64,000 nucleotides of DNA from the NCBI GenBank assembly GCA_028693055.1, contig JAQUWD010000012.1, positions 19,070-83,069 on the forward strand. The letters run 5' to 3'. Position 1 is the first letter of the stretch. The number at the start of each line of letters is the position of its first letter. The notes below the pieces were generated by a model. It had not been told where the DNA came from. It saw only the letters and a program-made list of their open reading frames with translations, and did no database searches. Below, in pieces: positions 7,621-16,242 of the stretch. The position numbers and the translations under genes were made by a program. This DNA is from Eubacteriales bacterium (GTDB lineage Bacteria; Bacillota; Clostridia; Christensenellales; Aristaeellaceae).

Positions 7621-9207
7621 ATGAAGAAATGGCTTTCGATGTTGCTGGTCGCCGTGATGGCGCTGTCTCTGGTTTCTGCAGGCGCAGAGGAGTACACGCT
7701 TCCCTTTGGTAATTATGACACGGATACCCTCACCATTGCCTGCGGCGATAACTATTATGCGGCTGCAAGCTACGCAGAACCCCTAGAGGTGCTGGAATCC
7801 ATCGAAAAGACCACCGGAGTGCAGATTGCTTGGGACGTAACCGTGCCCAGCCAATATGATGAAGTAATGCGCGTTCGTCTGGCTGCCGGCGTTGATCTGC
7901 CCGACATCGTACAGATTCCCGGCAGCTACGGCAACAAGGGCGAGGTTTTCTCCTATGCGTCTCAGGGCATTCTGATTCCCTTGGAGGACCTGATTAAGCA
8001 GTACGCCCCCAACCTAAGCAAGCTGATCTGGGAAGAAATGCCGGAGCTGGGCGAGGCGCTCACCGCTCCCGACGGCCATATCTACCACATCGCGCAGAAC
8101 TTTGACGGCACCAACAAGGTAGCCAGCAAGGGTCTGCTGCTCCGTACCGACTGGCTGACCGCCCTTAATTTAGAAGTGCCCACCACCGCCGACGAGTGGT
8201 ATACCGTTTTGAAGGCATTTAAAGAGCAGGATCCCAACGGCAACGGGCAGGCGGACGAAATCCCGCTGACCGCCTTTGGCTCCAATCCCTTGAGCGAGTA
8301 CGGCTATCTGGGTACCGCCTTTGGCCTAGCCGCTCCCGTAGCCAAGTACATCGATGTAGACGGCGCTGCCGTATGCCAATATGATTTGCCGGGCTTTAAG
8401 GATTTCCTTACCTTCCTTAACAAGCTCTACACCGAGGGACTTATGGATCCTCAGTACACGCTGGGAGACGAATCCAAGATGAACGCGCTGTGCTCCAAGG
8501 ATTTGGTGGGCTGCTCCGCTCATTACGCCGACATCGCCGAGTTGTGGGAAGGCACCGCCAAGCAGGCGGGCAACCCCAACAGCGCCGCCGCTGAATACCA
8601 CATGGTATGCTCGCCCAAGGCGGAGGACGGCACCGAGATTCGCCTGCTGGCCCGCGCCCTCACCGGCTTCTGCTACGGCGTAACCCGCGATTGCAAAAAC
8701 CCCGAGCTGGCTGTGAAATGGCTGGATTACATCTACGCCAATCCTGAAGGCCGCGATACCATGCTCTATGGTCTGGAAGGCCTAACCTACACCGTCAACG
8801 CAGACGGAAGCAAGACTTGGACCGACTTTGTGGCCAAGAATCCCGACGGCTTGAACGTAGCTTCCGCTTTGCGCAGCGTGGGCGCGTTCCCGGCGCAGTT
8901 CTCCAACCGCACCCTTGATTTTGGTAAGATGCTGTATAGCCAACGCGCCGCTGAAGAAAGCGAAGCGGTTGTGCAATACCAGATTCTGCCCTTCCCGCAG
9001 GTGATGGGCACGGAGGAAGAGCTGGATGAGATCGCTTCTCTCAGCGCTGACATCGACACCTATGAGAGCGAAATGATTCAAAACTTCATCACCGGTCAAA
9101 CCTCTCTGGACGGCTTTGATTCCTTCCGCGAGACCGTGCGCGGCATGGGCGGCGACGACCTGACCAATATCTATCAGGCTCAGCTGGACCGCTACTATCA
9201 GAAATAA
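7621..9207 (+). CDS. ABC transporter solute-binding protein, LplA-like oligosaccharide type
   Basis: A 528-residue extracellular solute-binding protein. The Sec signal peptide MKKWLSMLLVAVMALSLVS ends at AGA-EE, and there is no lipobox cysteine, unusual for a Gram-positive binding protein. A calcium-loop-like DPNGNGQADEIP segment in the first lobe is typical of large LplA/YtcQ-type binding proteins for complex oligosaccharides. It heads an operon with two permeases and a metallophosphoesterase, and a hairpin right after its stop codon would raise its level relative to the permeases. AAGGAG precedes the ATG. The ligand is unknown. Confidence 0.88.
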   Translation: MKKWLSMLLVAVMALSLVSAGAEEYTLPFGNYDTDTLTIACGDNYYAAASYAEPLEVLESIEKTTGVQIAWDVTVPSQYDEVMRVRLAAGVDLPDIVQIPGSYGNKGEVFSYASQGILIPLEDLIKQYAPNLSKLIWEEMPELGEALTAPDGHIYHIAQNFDGTNKVASKGLLLRTDWLTALNLEVPTTADEWYTVLKAFKEQDPNGNGQADEIPLTAFGSNPLSEYGYLGTAFGLAAPVAKYIDVDGAAVCQYDLPGFKDFLTFLNKLYTEGLMDPQYTLGDESKMNALCSKDLVGCSAHYADIAELWEGTAKQAGNPNSAAAEYHMVCSPKAEDGTEIRLLARALTGFCYGVTRDCKNPELAVKWLDYIYANPEGRDTMLYGLEGLTYTVNADGSKTWTDFVAKNPDGLNVASALRSVGAFPAQFSNRTLDFGKMLYSQRAAEESEAVVQYQILPFPQVMGTEEELDEIASLSADIDTYESEMIQNFITGQTSLDGFDSFRETVRGMGGDDLTNIYQAQLDRYYQK

Positions 9208-9219
9208 ACCATTCAAACC

Positions 9220-9253
9220 GGGGGAATGCGCCTTGGGACGCATTCCCCCTTTT
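9220..9253 (+). terminator. Intercistronic attenuator hairpin after the binding protein
   Basis: A perfect 11-bp GC-rich stem (9220-9230 with 9239-9249) with an 8-base loop is followed by TTTT, 12 bases after the SBP stop and 14 bases before the permease start. It is expected to terminate most transcripts, letting a minority continue into the permeases, and to protect the SBP message from 3' decay. Confidence 0.8.
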
Positions 9254-9267
9254 GGGGAGGACTTGCC

Positions 9268-10197
9268 ATGAACAATCCCCTGACGGCGCGCAGGCCGTCC
9301 GTATGGCGCAAATGCTTGCAGGCGAAGTACCTGATTTTGCTGATGCTGCCGGGTCTAATTTACTACCTCGTGTTTCATTACGCGCCCATGTACGGCGTAC
9401 TGATGGCTTTTAAAAACTATAAGGGCGGAACCACCATCTGGAACGCGCCGTGGGTGGGCCTAAAGTGGTTTCAGGAATTCTTTGAGTCCTATTATTTTGG
9501 ACGGTTGTTAAGCAATACGCTGATCATCAGCTTATTGAATCTGGTTTTCAGCTTCCCCATCCCCATCTTATTCGCGTTGGCTTTGCATGAGATGCGCTCC
9601 CGCAGCTTTAAACGCGTTGTGCAGACGGTCAGCTATTTGCCCCACTTCATTTCCGTCGTGGTCATCGTGGGTATGCTCAAAGCCATGCTTTCGCCTACGG
9701 ACGGCGTTATTAACAACCTCATTCGCGCTTCCGGCGGAAACGCTATTAATTTCTTTGGCACCGCCGATTATTTCCGACCGCTGTATATCGGTTCGGACGT
9801 ATGGCAGAGCTTTGGATGGAATTCCATCATCTATTTAGCGGCTCTTACCAGCGCCGACCCCGCACTGTATGAAGCGGCCCGCATCGACGGTGCAAACCGC
9901 TGGCAGCAAATCGTGCACGTGTCCATTCCCTGCATTCTACCTACCATTATCATTTTGCTCATCATGCAGCTGGGCCGCACCATGAGCGTTGGCTATGAGA
10001 AGATTATTCTGATGTATGAGCCCGCCACCTATGAGGTTGCGGATGTAATCTCCACCTATGTTTATCGCAGAGGCATCTTAAAGGGGCAGTTCAGCTTTTC
10101 CACAGCGGTTGGGCTGTTCAACTCGGTCATCAATTTGGTGCTGCTGGTAGCCGTGAATGCGCTCAGCCGTCGCGTCAGCGACGTGAGCATGTGGTAA
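9268..10197 (+). CDS. ABC transporter permease, LplB/YteP-like
   Basis: A 309-residue membrane permease of the binding-protein-dependent type with about six transmembrane helices. The cytoplasmic EAA loop reads EAARIDGANRWQ...IP, the docking site for the ATPase. LplB-type features include the N-terminal YLILLMLPGLIYYLVFHY helix and YAPMYGV. The ATG at 9268 has GGGGAGG seven bases upstream; an upstream in-frame ATG lies inside the attenuator stem and is rejected. It pairs with the next gene to form the channel; no ATPase gene accompanies it. Confidence 0.9.
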   Translation: MNNPLTARRPSVWRKCLQAKYLILLMLPGLIYYLVFHYAPMYGVLMAFKNYKGGTTIWNAPWVGLKWFQEFFESYYFGRLLSNTLIISLLNLVFSFPIPILFALALHEMRSRSFKRVVQTVSYLPHFISVVVIVGMLKAMLSPTDGVINNLIRASGGNAINFFGTADYFRPLYIGSDVWQSFGWNSIIYLAALTSADPALYEAARIDGANRWQQIVHVSIPCILPTIIILLIMQLGRTMSVGYEKIILMYEPATYEVADVISTYVYRRGILKGQFSFSTAVGLFNSVINLVLLVAVNALSRRVSDVSMW

Positions 10198-10210
10198 GGG
10201 GCGTGAAGGA

Positions 10211-11116
10211 ATGATACAGATTCAAAAAAGCAATCATCATGCCATCCGCCGAAGCGGCAGCGATATTACCATCGACGTTGTGGTGTGGTTCATCGGCCTT
10301 CTGGCGCTGGTGGTTACGCTGGTTCCCTTCCTCCACGTCATTGCTATGTCGGTAAGCGATCCTTCGCTGGTTTCCCGGCAGGAGATTTATCTATGGCCTA
10401 AGGGTGTGAACTTTGACGCGTACCGTATGGTGATGCAGAACAAAATGTTCTGGACCAATTATGGCAACACCCTATGGATTGTCTGCGTGGGAACGCTGGT
10501 GAATATTTTCTTGACGGTGACGCTGGCTTATCCCATGTCCCGCACGCAGTTCTTTCTGCGTCGGCCCATCATGAAGCTGATTACGTTCACCATGTTTTTC
10601 TCCGGCGGCTTGATTCCCTTGTTCATCATCGTAAACAAAACCGGCCTGTACAACACCCGCTGGGCGGTGATTCTGCCCTACGCTATCAACACCTACAACC
10701 TCATTGTCTGCCGCACCTTCTTTGAGGGCATCCCGGACAGTCTGGTGGAATCCGCTCGGCTGGACGGCGCAAACGATATCCGCGTGTTGTTTTCCATTGT
10801 GCTTCCATTATCCAAGGCGATTTTGGCGGTGCTGGTGCTATTCTACGCCGTGGCGCATTGGAACAGCTATTTCCCAGCCATGCTTTTCATTCCCAAAACG
10901 GATTTGCAGCCCGTACAGGTTTATCTGATTCGGGTGCTGATTCAGGACACGGAAGCCTTGGCTGAGGAGGGAAGCGCGGGCTACAGCCGGGCGCTGATCG
11001 TGGAGCAGCTTAAATACGCGGTCATCATCGTTACGGTGCTGCCGGTGGCGGTGCTGTACCCGTTCCTGCAAAAGTACTTTGTGCAGGGCGTTATGATCGG
11101 GGCGATTAAAGGATGA
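10211..11116 (+). CDS. ABC transporter permease, YtcP-like
   Basis: A 301-residue partner permease with six hydrophobic helices. The EAA-type loop begins ESARLDGANDIRVLF and ends in LP. The C-terminus KYFVQGVMIGAIKG is the hallmark ending of CUT1-type second permeases (compare VSGVMLGSVKG in the 36.7-kb homologue). The ATG at 10211 follows GAAGGA. It is 13 bases after the first permease, and its stop codon overlaps the phosphoesterase start. Confidence 0.9.
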   Translation: MIQIQKSNHHAIRRSGSDITIDVVVWFIGLLALVVTLVPFLHVIAMSVSDPSLVSRQEIYLWPKGVNFDAYRMVMQNKMFWTNYGNTLWIVCVGTLVNIFLTVTLAYPMSRTQFFLRRPIMKLITFTMFFSGGLIPLFIIVNKTGLYNTRWAVILPYAINTYNLIVCRTFFEGIPDSLVESARLDGANDIRVLFSIVLPLSKAILAVLVLFYAVAHWNSYFPAMLFIPKTDLQPVQVYLIRVLIQDTEALAEEGSAGYSRALIVEQLKYAVIIVTVLPVAVLYPFLQKYFVQGVMIGAIKG

Positions 11117-12153
11117 GTACCATGGGCGCAAAATTTTTAATTTTCACGGATCTCCATGTGGACATCATGCATGACGGCGCGGCGCGTATGCAGGTGATTT
11201 GCGATGCAGCCAAGCGGGAAAAAGTAGATTTTCTGCTGCACCTTGGCGATATTATGTATCCTCATGCGGCTTTTTTGCAGCAGTACGCGCCGGAAAGCCT
11301 TGTGAAGCGCCAGCGGGCATGGTTCCTCAATGATCGGGACGACGAAAAGACCGCGATTTTATGCATGCTTAGGGCGACAGAGCGACCCTTGTACGGCGTG
11401 CTGGGTAACCATGACATGGACTCCTGCGACAAAGAAACCGCCTGCCGATACTGGAATATGCCTGCGCCCTATTACGCGTTTGTGGAGGGCGGCGTGCGTT
11501 TTCTGGTGTTGGACAGCAATTTCATCCGCACAGATGACGGGCTGGTTGATTTCGAGCACAATAACTACCGGGACTACAAGCGCCGCCAAACCTCTTTTTT
11601 ACCAAAGGAGCAGCTGGATTGGCTGCGCAAAGAAATCCTGTCCTCCTCGGAGCCTTGCGTGCTGCTTTCCCATACGCCGCTAGGCGACGATCTGCTCAAC
11701 ATCAACAACATGCAGGAGGTGTGGGCGATCATCGACGAGGTAAATCAGGACAAGCGACGGGTGATCGTGGCCATTAACGGCCACAACCACGTGGACGGCT
11801 TGAGCGTGCGTCGCGGGGTGCCGTTCCTAAGCATCAACAGCGCCTCCAACCTTTGGCTGGGCAGTGAGTTTAAAACCACGCGCTATAGCGAAACCATCTG
11901 CCGCGCCTACCCGCACTTAGCTAGCTGCGCACCCTATTACGATCCCCTGTATGCCGTTGTAACCATTGATGAAAACGGCATACGGGTAGAGGGGATCCAT
12001 AGCAGCTTTGTAGGCTCCACCCCCCAGGAGCTGGGCTTTCCCAAAAGCGCCTCCTACTTTGAGCCCTGCGCCTGCATCCGCTCCCGCTTTCTGCCCCTTG
12101 CGGCGCTGCCGGGCGACGGTGCACAGCCGGACTACGGCCTGACAGAGAAATAA
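11113..12153 (+). CDS. Calcineurin-like metallophosphoesterase
   Basis: A 346-residue cytoplasmic protein with all five metallophosphoesterase motifs: DLHVD, HLGDIM, GNHDMD, LSHTP and GHNHVDG, which bind two metal ions. It hydrolyses phosphomonoesters or diesters; the substrate is not identifiable. The first ATG overlaps the permease stop (ATGA), while a second ATG nine bases on (11122) has AAAGGA at good spacing and gives the more typical MGAKFLIFTD start. Its place as last gene of an importer operon suggests the imported compound carries a phosphate ester, such as a glycerophospho- or phosphorylated glycan. Confidence 0.88.
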   Translation: MSTMGAKFLIFTDLHVDIMHDGAARMQVICDAAKREKVDFLLHLGDIMYPHAAFLQQYAPESLVKRQRAWFLNDRDDEKTAILCMLRATERPLYGVLGNHDMDSCDKETACRYWNMPAPYYAFVEGGVRFLVLDSNFIRTDDGLVDFEHNNYRDYKRRQTSFLPKEQLDWLRKEILSSSEPCVLLSHTPLGDDLLNINNMQEVWAIIDEVNQDKRRVIVAINGHNHVDGLSVRRGVPFLSINSASNLWLGSEFKTTRYSETICRAYPHLASCAPYYDPLYAVVTIDENGIRVEGIHSSFVGSTPQELGFPKSASYFEPCACIRSRFLPLAALPGDGAQPDYGLTEK

Positions 12154-12160
12154 TTCCCCC

Positions 12161-12208
12161 AAAAGCCAGTGCGTACGGTAGTGGAAAAACCGTGCGCATT
12201 GGCTTTTT
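12161..12208 (+). terminator. Terminator of the first ABC operon
   Basis: A 19-bp stem (12161-12179 with 12189-12207), complete apart from two G-U pairs, starting AAAAGCC and ending GGCTTTTT. The symmetric A/T ends make it usable in both directions, but only the plus-strand operon ends here. Confidence 0.85.
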
Positions 12209-12236
12209 AGCCGTTTATGGGCAAATCATCCGTCGT

Positions 12237-12265
12237 TTGCTTTCCTTAGCGGCTTCATGTATAAT
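12237..12265 (+). promoter_or_regulatory. Sigma-A promoter of purB
   Basis: TTGCTT, a 17-base spacer and a perfect TATAAT, ending 35 bases before the purB ATG. Confidence 0.7.
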
Positions 12266-12300
12266 CTCTATTGAAAAGCAACGCACAGGAGGGGTTCTTT

Positions 12301-13737
12301 ATGGCCGATCATTCATCCTATATCAGCCCTTTTTCTACCCGGTATGCAAGCCCGGAGATGCAGTTTATTTTTTCGGAGGACAACAAATTTCGCAATTGGC
12401 GCAGATTGTGGATCGCGCTGGCTAAAGCGGAGCAAAAGCAAGGTCTGCCCATTACGGACGAACAAATTGCCGAGCTTACGGCCCATAAGGACGATATCAA
12501 CTATGAGGACGCTCAGCGCCGGGAGCGGGAATGCCGCCACGACGTGATGAGCCATGTATATGCTTACGGTCTTCAATGCCCCAACGCCAAGGGAATTATC
12601 CATCTGGGCGCCACCAGCTGCTACGTGGGCGACAACACCGACGTCATCATTATGAAGCAAGGTCTACAGCTGGTGCGGCGCAAGGTGCTCAACGTGCTAG
12701 ATTTGTTGGCCGCCTTTGCGGATAAGTACAAGGATACCCCGGCGCTGGCCTACACCCACCTCCAGCCCGCCCAGCTGACCACCGTCGGCAAGCGCGCCAC
12801 CTTATGGATGAACGAGCTGTACATGGATTTGGAGGAGCTGGAGCACCGTATGGGCTCGCTGGCGCTGCTGGGCAGCAAGGGCACCACCGGTACCCAAGCC
12901 AGCTTTATGGAGCTTTTCAATAACGATAGCCGGAAGATCAAGCAGGTGGAAATGGATATCGCAGCTGATATGGGCTTCGACCGGGTGGTGCCTGTCAGCG
13001 GTCAGACCTATAGCCGCAAAATGGACTACATGGTGGTTAGCACCTTATCCGGCGTAGCCCAAAGCGCCAGCAAGTTCAGCTATGATCTGCGGCTTTTGCA
13101 GAACTTTAAGGAAATGGAGGAGCCCTTCGAGGCTGCGCAAATCGGTTCCTCGGCTATGCCCTACAAGCGCAACCCCATGCGCTCCGAGCGCATTACCTCC
13201 TTGAGCCGTTATGTGATGGTGGATACCTTGAACGCAGCCATCACCGCCGGTACCCAGTGGTTTGAGCGCACGCTGGACGACAGCGCCAACCGCCGCATTG
13301 CGGTCAGCGAAGCGTTCCTCGGCGTGGATGCGATTTTGAATATCATGATGAATGTTTGCAACGGCTTGGTGGTATACCCCAAGGTGGTGCACGCGCGAGT
13401 CATGAACGAGCTGCCCTTTATGGCCACGGAAAATATTATGATGGACGCAGTGAAAAAGGGCGGCGACCGGCAGCAGCTCCACGAGAAGCTGCGGGTGCAC
13501 AGCCAAGCCGCCGCCAAAGCCGTCAAGGAGAACGGCCTTCCCAATGATCTAATGGAGCGGGTAGCCGCCGACCCCGCCTTTATGATCACCAAGGAGGAAA
13601 TCCAGAAAATTCTCGACCCCAAGCGTTTTATCGGCCGCAGCGCTCAACAGGTGGAGGAATACCTAAACGAGGTCATTCGGCCTGTGCTAGCGCAGAACGC
13701 GTCGGTGTTGGGCGAGCATCAGGAGCTTAGCGTGTAA
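12301..13737 (+). CDS. purB: Adenylosuccinate lyase
   Basis: A 478-residue enzyme of the fumarase/aspartase superfamily that catalyses both fumarate-releasing steps of purine synthesis (SAICAR to AICAR and adenylosuccinate to AMP). The superfamily signature GSSAMPYKRNPMRSE is intact, together with HLGATSCYVGDN and TYTHLQPAQ-type active-site segments. The start at 12301 (MADHSSY) follows AGGAGGGG; a longer in-frame start lacks a ribosome site. It is monocistronic with its own promoter and terminator, a housekeeping gene between two accessory operons. Confidence 0.95.
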   Translation: MADHSSYISPFSTRYASPEMQFIFSEDNKFRNWRRLWIALAKAEQKQGLPITDEQIAELTAHKDDINYEDAQRRERECRHDVMSHVYAYGLQCPNAKGIIHLGATSCYVGDNTDVIIMKQGLQLVRRKVLNVLDLLAAFADKYKDTPALAYTHLQPAQLTTVGKRATLWMNELYMDLEELEHRMGSLALLGSKGTTGTQASFMELFNNDSRKIKQVEMDIAADMGFDRVVPVSGQTYSRKMDYMVVSTLSGVAQSASKFSYDLRLLQNFKEMEEPFEAAQIGSSAMPYKRNPMRSERITSLSRYVMVDTLNAAITAGTQWFERTLDDSANRRIAVSEAFLGVDAILNIMMNVCNGLVVYPKVVHARVMNELPFMATENIMMDAVKKGGDRQQLHEKLRVHSQAAAKAVKENGLPNDLMERVAADPAFMITKEEIQKILDPKRFIGRSAQQVEEYLNEVIRPVLAQNASVLGEHQELSV

Positions 13738-13759
13738 CTCCGATAGGATTTGCTGCATC

Positions 13760-13877
13760 AAAAAACGAGACTGTTCGCGAAGAGAGAAGGCAGTGGCTTT
13801 ACGCCTACGCTTTTATCCCGTTCTGTCTGCCGTAGACGGGCGGAGCGGGTTCTTTGCGAACAGAGTCTCGTTTTTTT
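13760..13877. terminator. Large bidirectional terminator between purB and kamA-like gene
   Basis: Outer arms 13760-13783 and 13851-13876 pair over more than 20 bases with a 2-base bulge (ACGAGACT...AGTCTCGT), ending in poly-T on both strands. The 67 bases inside can fold further (CCCG...CGGG). It serves two convergent transcription units. Confidence 0.8.
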
Positions 13878-13878
13878 A

Positions 13879-14982
13879 TTATGCCTTTTCTGGCTTAGGC
13901 TGGGGATAGCGATACCGCTTTCCAAGGTAGTTTTCCATGACGACCTCCTTGTCGTCCTTGCTGATAACATACGGATAGACAATGGGGATTTTTCCACCGC
14001 CGCCCGGCGCGTCGATGACATAGCGGGGCAAAGCGTAGCCGGATATGTTGCCCTGCAAGCTGTGCATGATGTCGATGCCTTGATCCACCGTGGTGCGGAA
14101 ATGGGAAATGCCGCGGCTTAAATCGCACTGGTAGAGATAGTAGGGACGTACCCGCATCTTGACCAGCTTGAGCAGCAGGGTTTTCATCGTGTCCACATTG
14201 TCGTTGACGCCTTTTAACAGCACGCTTTGATTGCCCAGCGGAATGCCCGCGTCCACAATGGCTTCGCAGGCGCGTTGGGAATCCGGCGTGATCTCCCGGG
14301 GATGGTTAAAATGGGTGTTGATCCAAATGGGCTGGTAGCGCTTGAGCATGGTCAGTAGCTCGTCGTCGATGCGCATGGGCAGCACCACGGGCACCCGCGT
14401 GCCGATACGAATGATCTCCACATGGGGAATGGCGCGCAGCGAGGAAATGATGTGCTCCAGCTTTATGGTGCTCATGGTCAGCGGATCGCCGCCGGAAATA
14501 AGCACGTCGCGGATCGCGGGATGGTCGCGGATATAGGAAAGTGCGTTTTGAAACGCCTTTTCGCTAATCACGCGATCCTCTTCTCCCACCGCCCTACGGC
14601 GGGTGCAGTGCCGGCAGTACATGGCGCATTGAAGCGTCACCAGCAGCAGCACGCGGTCCGGATAACGGTGCACCAAATGAGGAACGGGACTGTCTGATTC
14701 CTCCCCCAGCGGATCCTCCAAATCATTGGAGCAATCGAAGGTTTCCTCAATCATCGGCACGCTTTGCATACGGATGGGGTCCTGCGGATCCTCCGGATGG
14801 ATGAGAGATGCGTAATAGGGGGATATCGCCATGCGGAAATGGCTCAAGCAGCGGTTAATATCCTCTTTTTCGGCTTCGGTGAGGGGGATGACCTGCGAAA
14901 GAGCGTCGGCGGTTTGAATGCGGTGTGCAAATTGCCATTTCCAGTCGTTCCATTTGGGACATTGGGAGGCTGACAACGTCAT
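13879..14982 (-). CDS. KamA-family radical SAM protein, probable lysine 2,3-aminomutase
   Basis: A 367-residue radical SAM/PLP aminomutase. Cys 119, 123 and 126 form the CxxxCxxC 4Fe-4S site (CAMYCRHC). Lys 331 in DAPGGGGK is the PLP lysine. The two aspartates known in clostridial lysine 2,3-aminomutase to hold the substrate epsilon-amino group are both present (Asp 287 in YQCDLS, Asp 324 in VIDAPG), which argues for lysine rather than glutamate. It lacks the C-terminal cysteine zinc site of the ~416-residue classical enzymes. Predicted product is beta-lysine. The start follows GGGAG inside the end of the ATP-grasp gene, from which it is separated by 4 bases. Confidence 0.85.
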   Translation of the reverse strand: MTLSASQCPKWNDWKWQFAHRIQTADALSQVIPLTEAEKEDINRCLSHFRMAISPYYASLIHPEDPQDPIRMQSVPMIEETFDCSNDLEDPLGEESDSPVPHLVHRYPDRVLLLVTLQCAMYCRHCTRRRAVGEEDRVISEKAFQNALSYIRDHPAIRDVLISGGDPLTMSTIKLEHIISSLRAIPHVEIIRIGTRVPVVLPMRIDDELLTMLKRYQPIWINTHFNHPREITPDSQRACEAIVDAGIPLGNQSVLLKGVNDNVDTMKTLLLKLVKMRVRPYYLYQCDLSRGISHFRTTVDQGIDIMHSLQGNISGYALPRYVIDAPGGGGKIPIVYPYVISKDDKEVVMENYLGKRYRYPQPKPEKA

Positions 14983-14986
14983 ACGA

Positions 14987-16024
14987 TCAGGCTCCCTTGC
15001 GTAAACCGCAGCGTTTGATAGCGGTTTGAAGAATGTCGCAGACCAGCTGGGAATAAGAGACGCCGCAGAAATCCGCCAGCATGGGGTAATCGCTGTAGTT
15101 GGGCGCCAGCCCAGGCAGCGGGTTCAGCTCAATAAAATAGCATTTTCCCTCCGCGTCCATGCGGAAATCAGCTCTGGCAAAATCCTTGCAGCCCAGCTGG
15201 CGAAAAGCGCGCAGGGACGCCTTGATCATTTCCTGTTCCTGGGCGGGGGATAGAGCCGCCGGGCATTGATAGCTGACATAGCGGGTGTAATCCTGCTTAA
15301 CGGTATAGTCATAGACGTGATAGCTGCCCTGAGTGGGCTGCTTGTAGATAATTTCCATGGGTGAAAAGGCCCGCAGCTCCGTTCCGTTGCCAAGAAGGCC
15401 AACGGTGAACTCCCGCCCCTCAACATACTCCTCGGCTAGCATTTCTTCTTCGTAAGCATCAAAATTACGCTGGCATAGGGCGCGCAGCTCCTTTGCGTTT
15501 TGCACCACGCTCATGCCGGAAATCCCCTTGCTGGAGCCCTCCGCATTGGGCTTGACAATCACGGGATAATGAAGCGAAGGTAGCTGCGATAGATTCTCTT
15601 CGGTGATGACGGCATAATGAGGCGTACGGATATGGTAGGTGCTTAGAAGCCGCTTGGCCAGCGCCTTATCCAGCGCTACGCAAAGGGCGGTTTCGTCGGA
15701 GCCTGTAAAGGGGATTCCCATCATGTTCAGAAGCGCGGGTATCTGCGCTTCCCGTCCTCGCCCGCAGAAGCCCTCCGCAATGTTAAAAGCGATATCAACA
15801 GGAGCGGCTTGCAGCGTTTGCACCAGCTCAGGCCCAGCCTCAAGCGCTAGCACCTCCGCGCCTTTTTCCTGTAATGCGTTGCAAATGGCATGAACGGTGT
15901 CGATGCTGTCATACTCAGCTTCGCAATCGTCGGTTTTTCCTTTCACGCCTTTTTTAAGGTTATACAATACGCCAACCTTGAAACCGGTAAACGGGAGAGG
16001 GATATCCAAATCCATAGCCTCCAT
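14987..16024 (-). CDS. ATP-grasp ligase of the D-alanine-D-alanine ligase family
   Basis: A 345-residue ATP-grasp enzyme. It has VIVKPNAEGSSKGI (ATP-binding loop), EEYVEGREFTVGLLG, and an ELNPLPGL metal-binding segment replacing the EINTMPG-like motif of true Ddl. The central NIAEGFCGRGREAQIPAL resembles the Ddl substrate lobe, but the N-terminus differs, so an amino-acid ligase other than peptidoglycan Ddl is likely. It is first in a two-gene operon with the beta-lysine enzyme, suggesting that a beta-amino acid is one substrate. The ATG at 16024 has AAAGGATGG upstream. Confidence 0.8.
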   Translation of the reverse strand: MEAMDLDIPLPFTGFKVGVLYNLKKGVKGKTDDCEAEYDSIDTVHAICNALQEKGAEVLALEAGPELVQTLQAAPVDIAFNIAEGFCGRGREAQIPALLNMMGIPFTGSDETALCVALDKALAKRLLSTYHIRTPHYAVITEENLSQLPSLHYPVIVKPNAEGSSKGISGMSVVQNAKELRALCQRNFDAYEEEMLAEEYVEGREFTVGLLGNGTELRAFSPMEIIYKQPTQGSYHVYDYTVKQDYTRYVSYQCPAALSPAQEQEMIKASLRAFRQLGCKDFARADFRMDAEGKCYFIELNPLPGLAPNYSDYPMLADFCGVSYSQLVCDILQTAIKRCGLRKGA

Positions 16025-16066
16025 GAAACCACCATCCTTTTTCAATAGTACTCGATGTGCGCCATT

Positions 16067-16095
16067 GTTATACACCTGCCGCTAGGGGGTGTCAA
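16067..16095 (-). promoter_or_regulatory. Sigma-A promoter of the ATP-grasp/KamA operon
   Basis: On the minus strand TTGACA, a 17-base spacer and TATAAC, about 43 bases before the start codon. The near-consensus -35 suggests constitutive expression. Confidence 0.65.
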
Positions 16096-16171
16096 TCATT
16101 ATTTTTAACGGGATTTTTCTGCCCTGCATGCATAAAAAACTGTCCGGTTTTTAGATATTCACCGTCCCGCA

Positions 16172-16200
16172 TTGCAAGCCAATAAAAAATAGGATATGAT
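16172..16200 (+). promoter_or_regulatory. Sigma-A promoter of the DUF5107 gene
   Basis: TTGCAA, a 17-base spacer and TATGAT, 42 bases before the ATG. Divergent from the ATP-grasp promoter. Confidence 0.6.
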
Positions 16201-16242
16201 AAACACAATCTAAAAAAACGTGCCATAAGGAGTAACGCTGCA

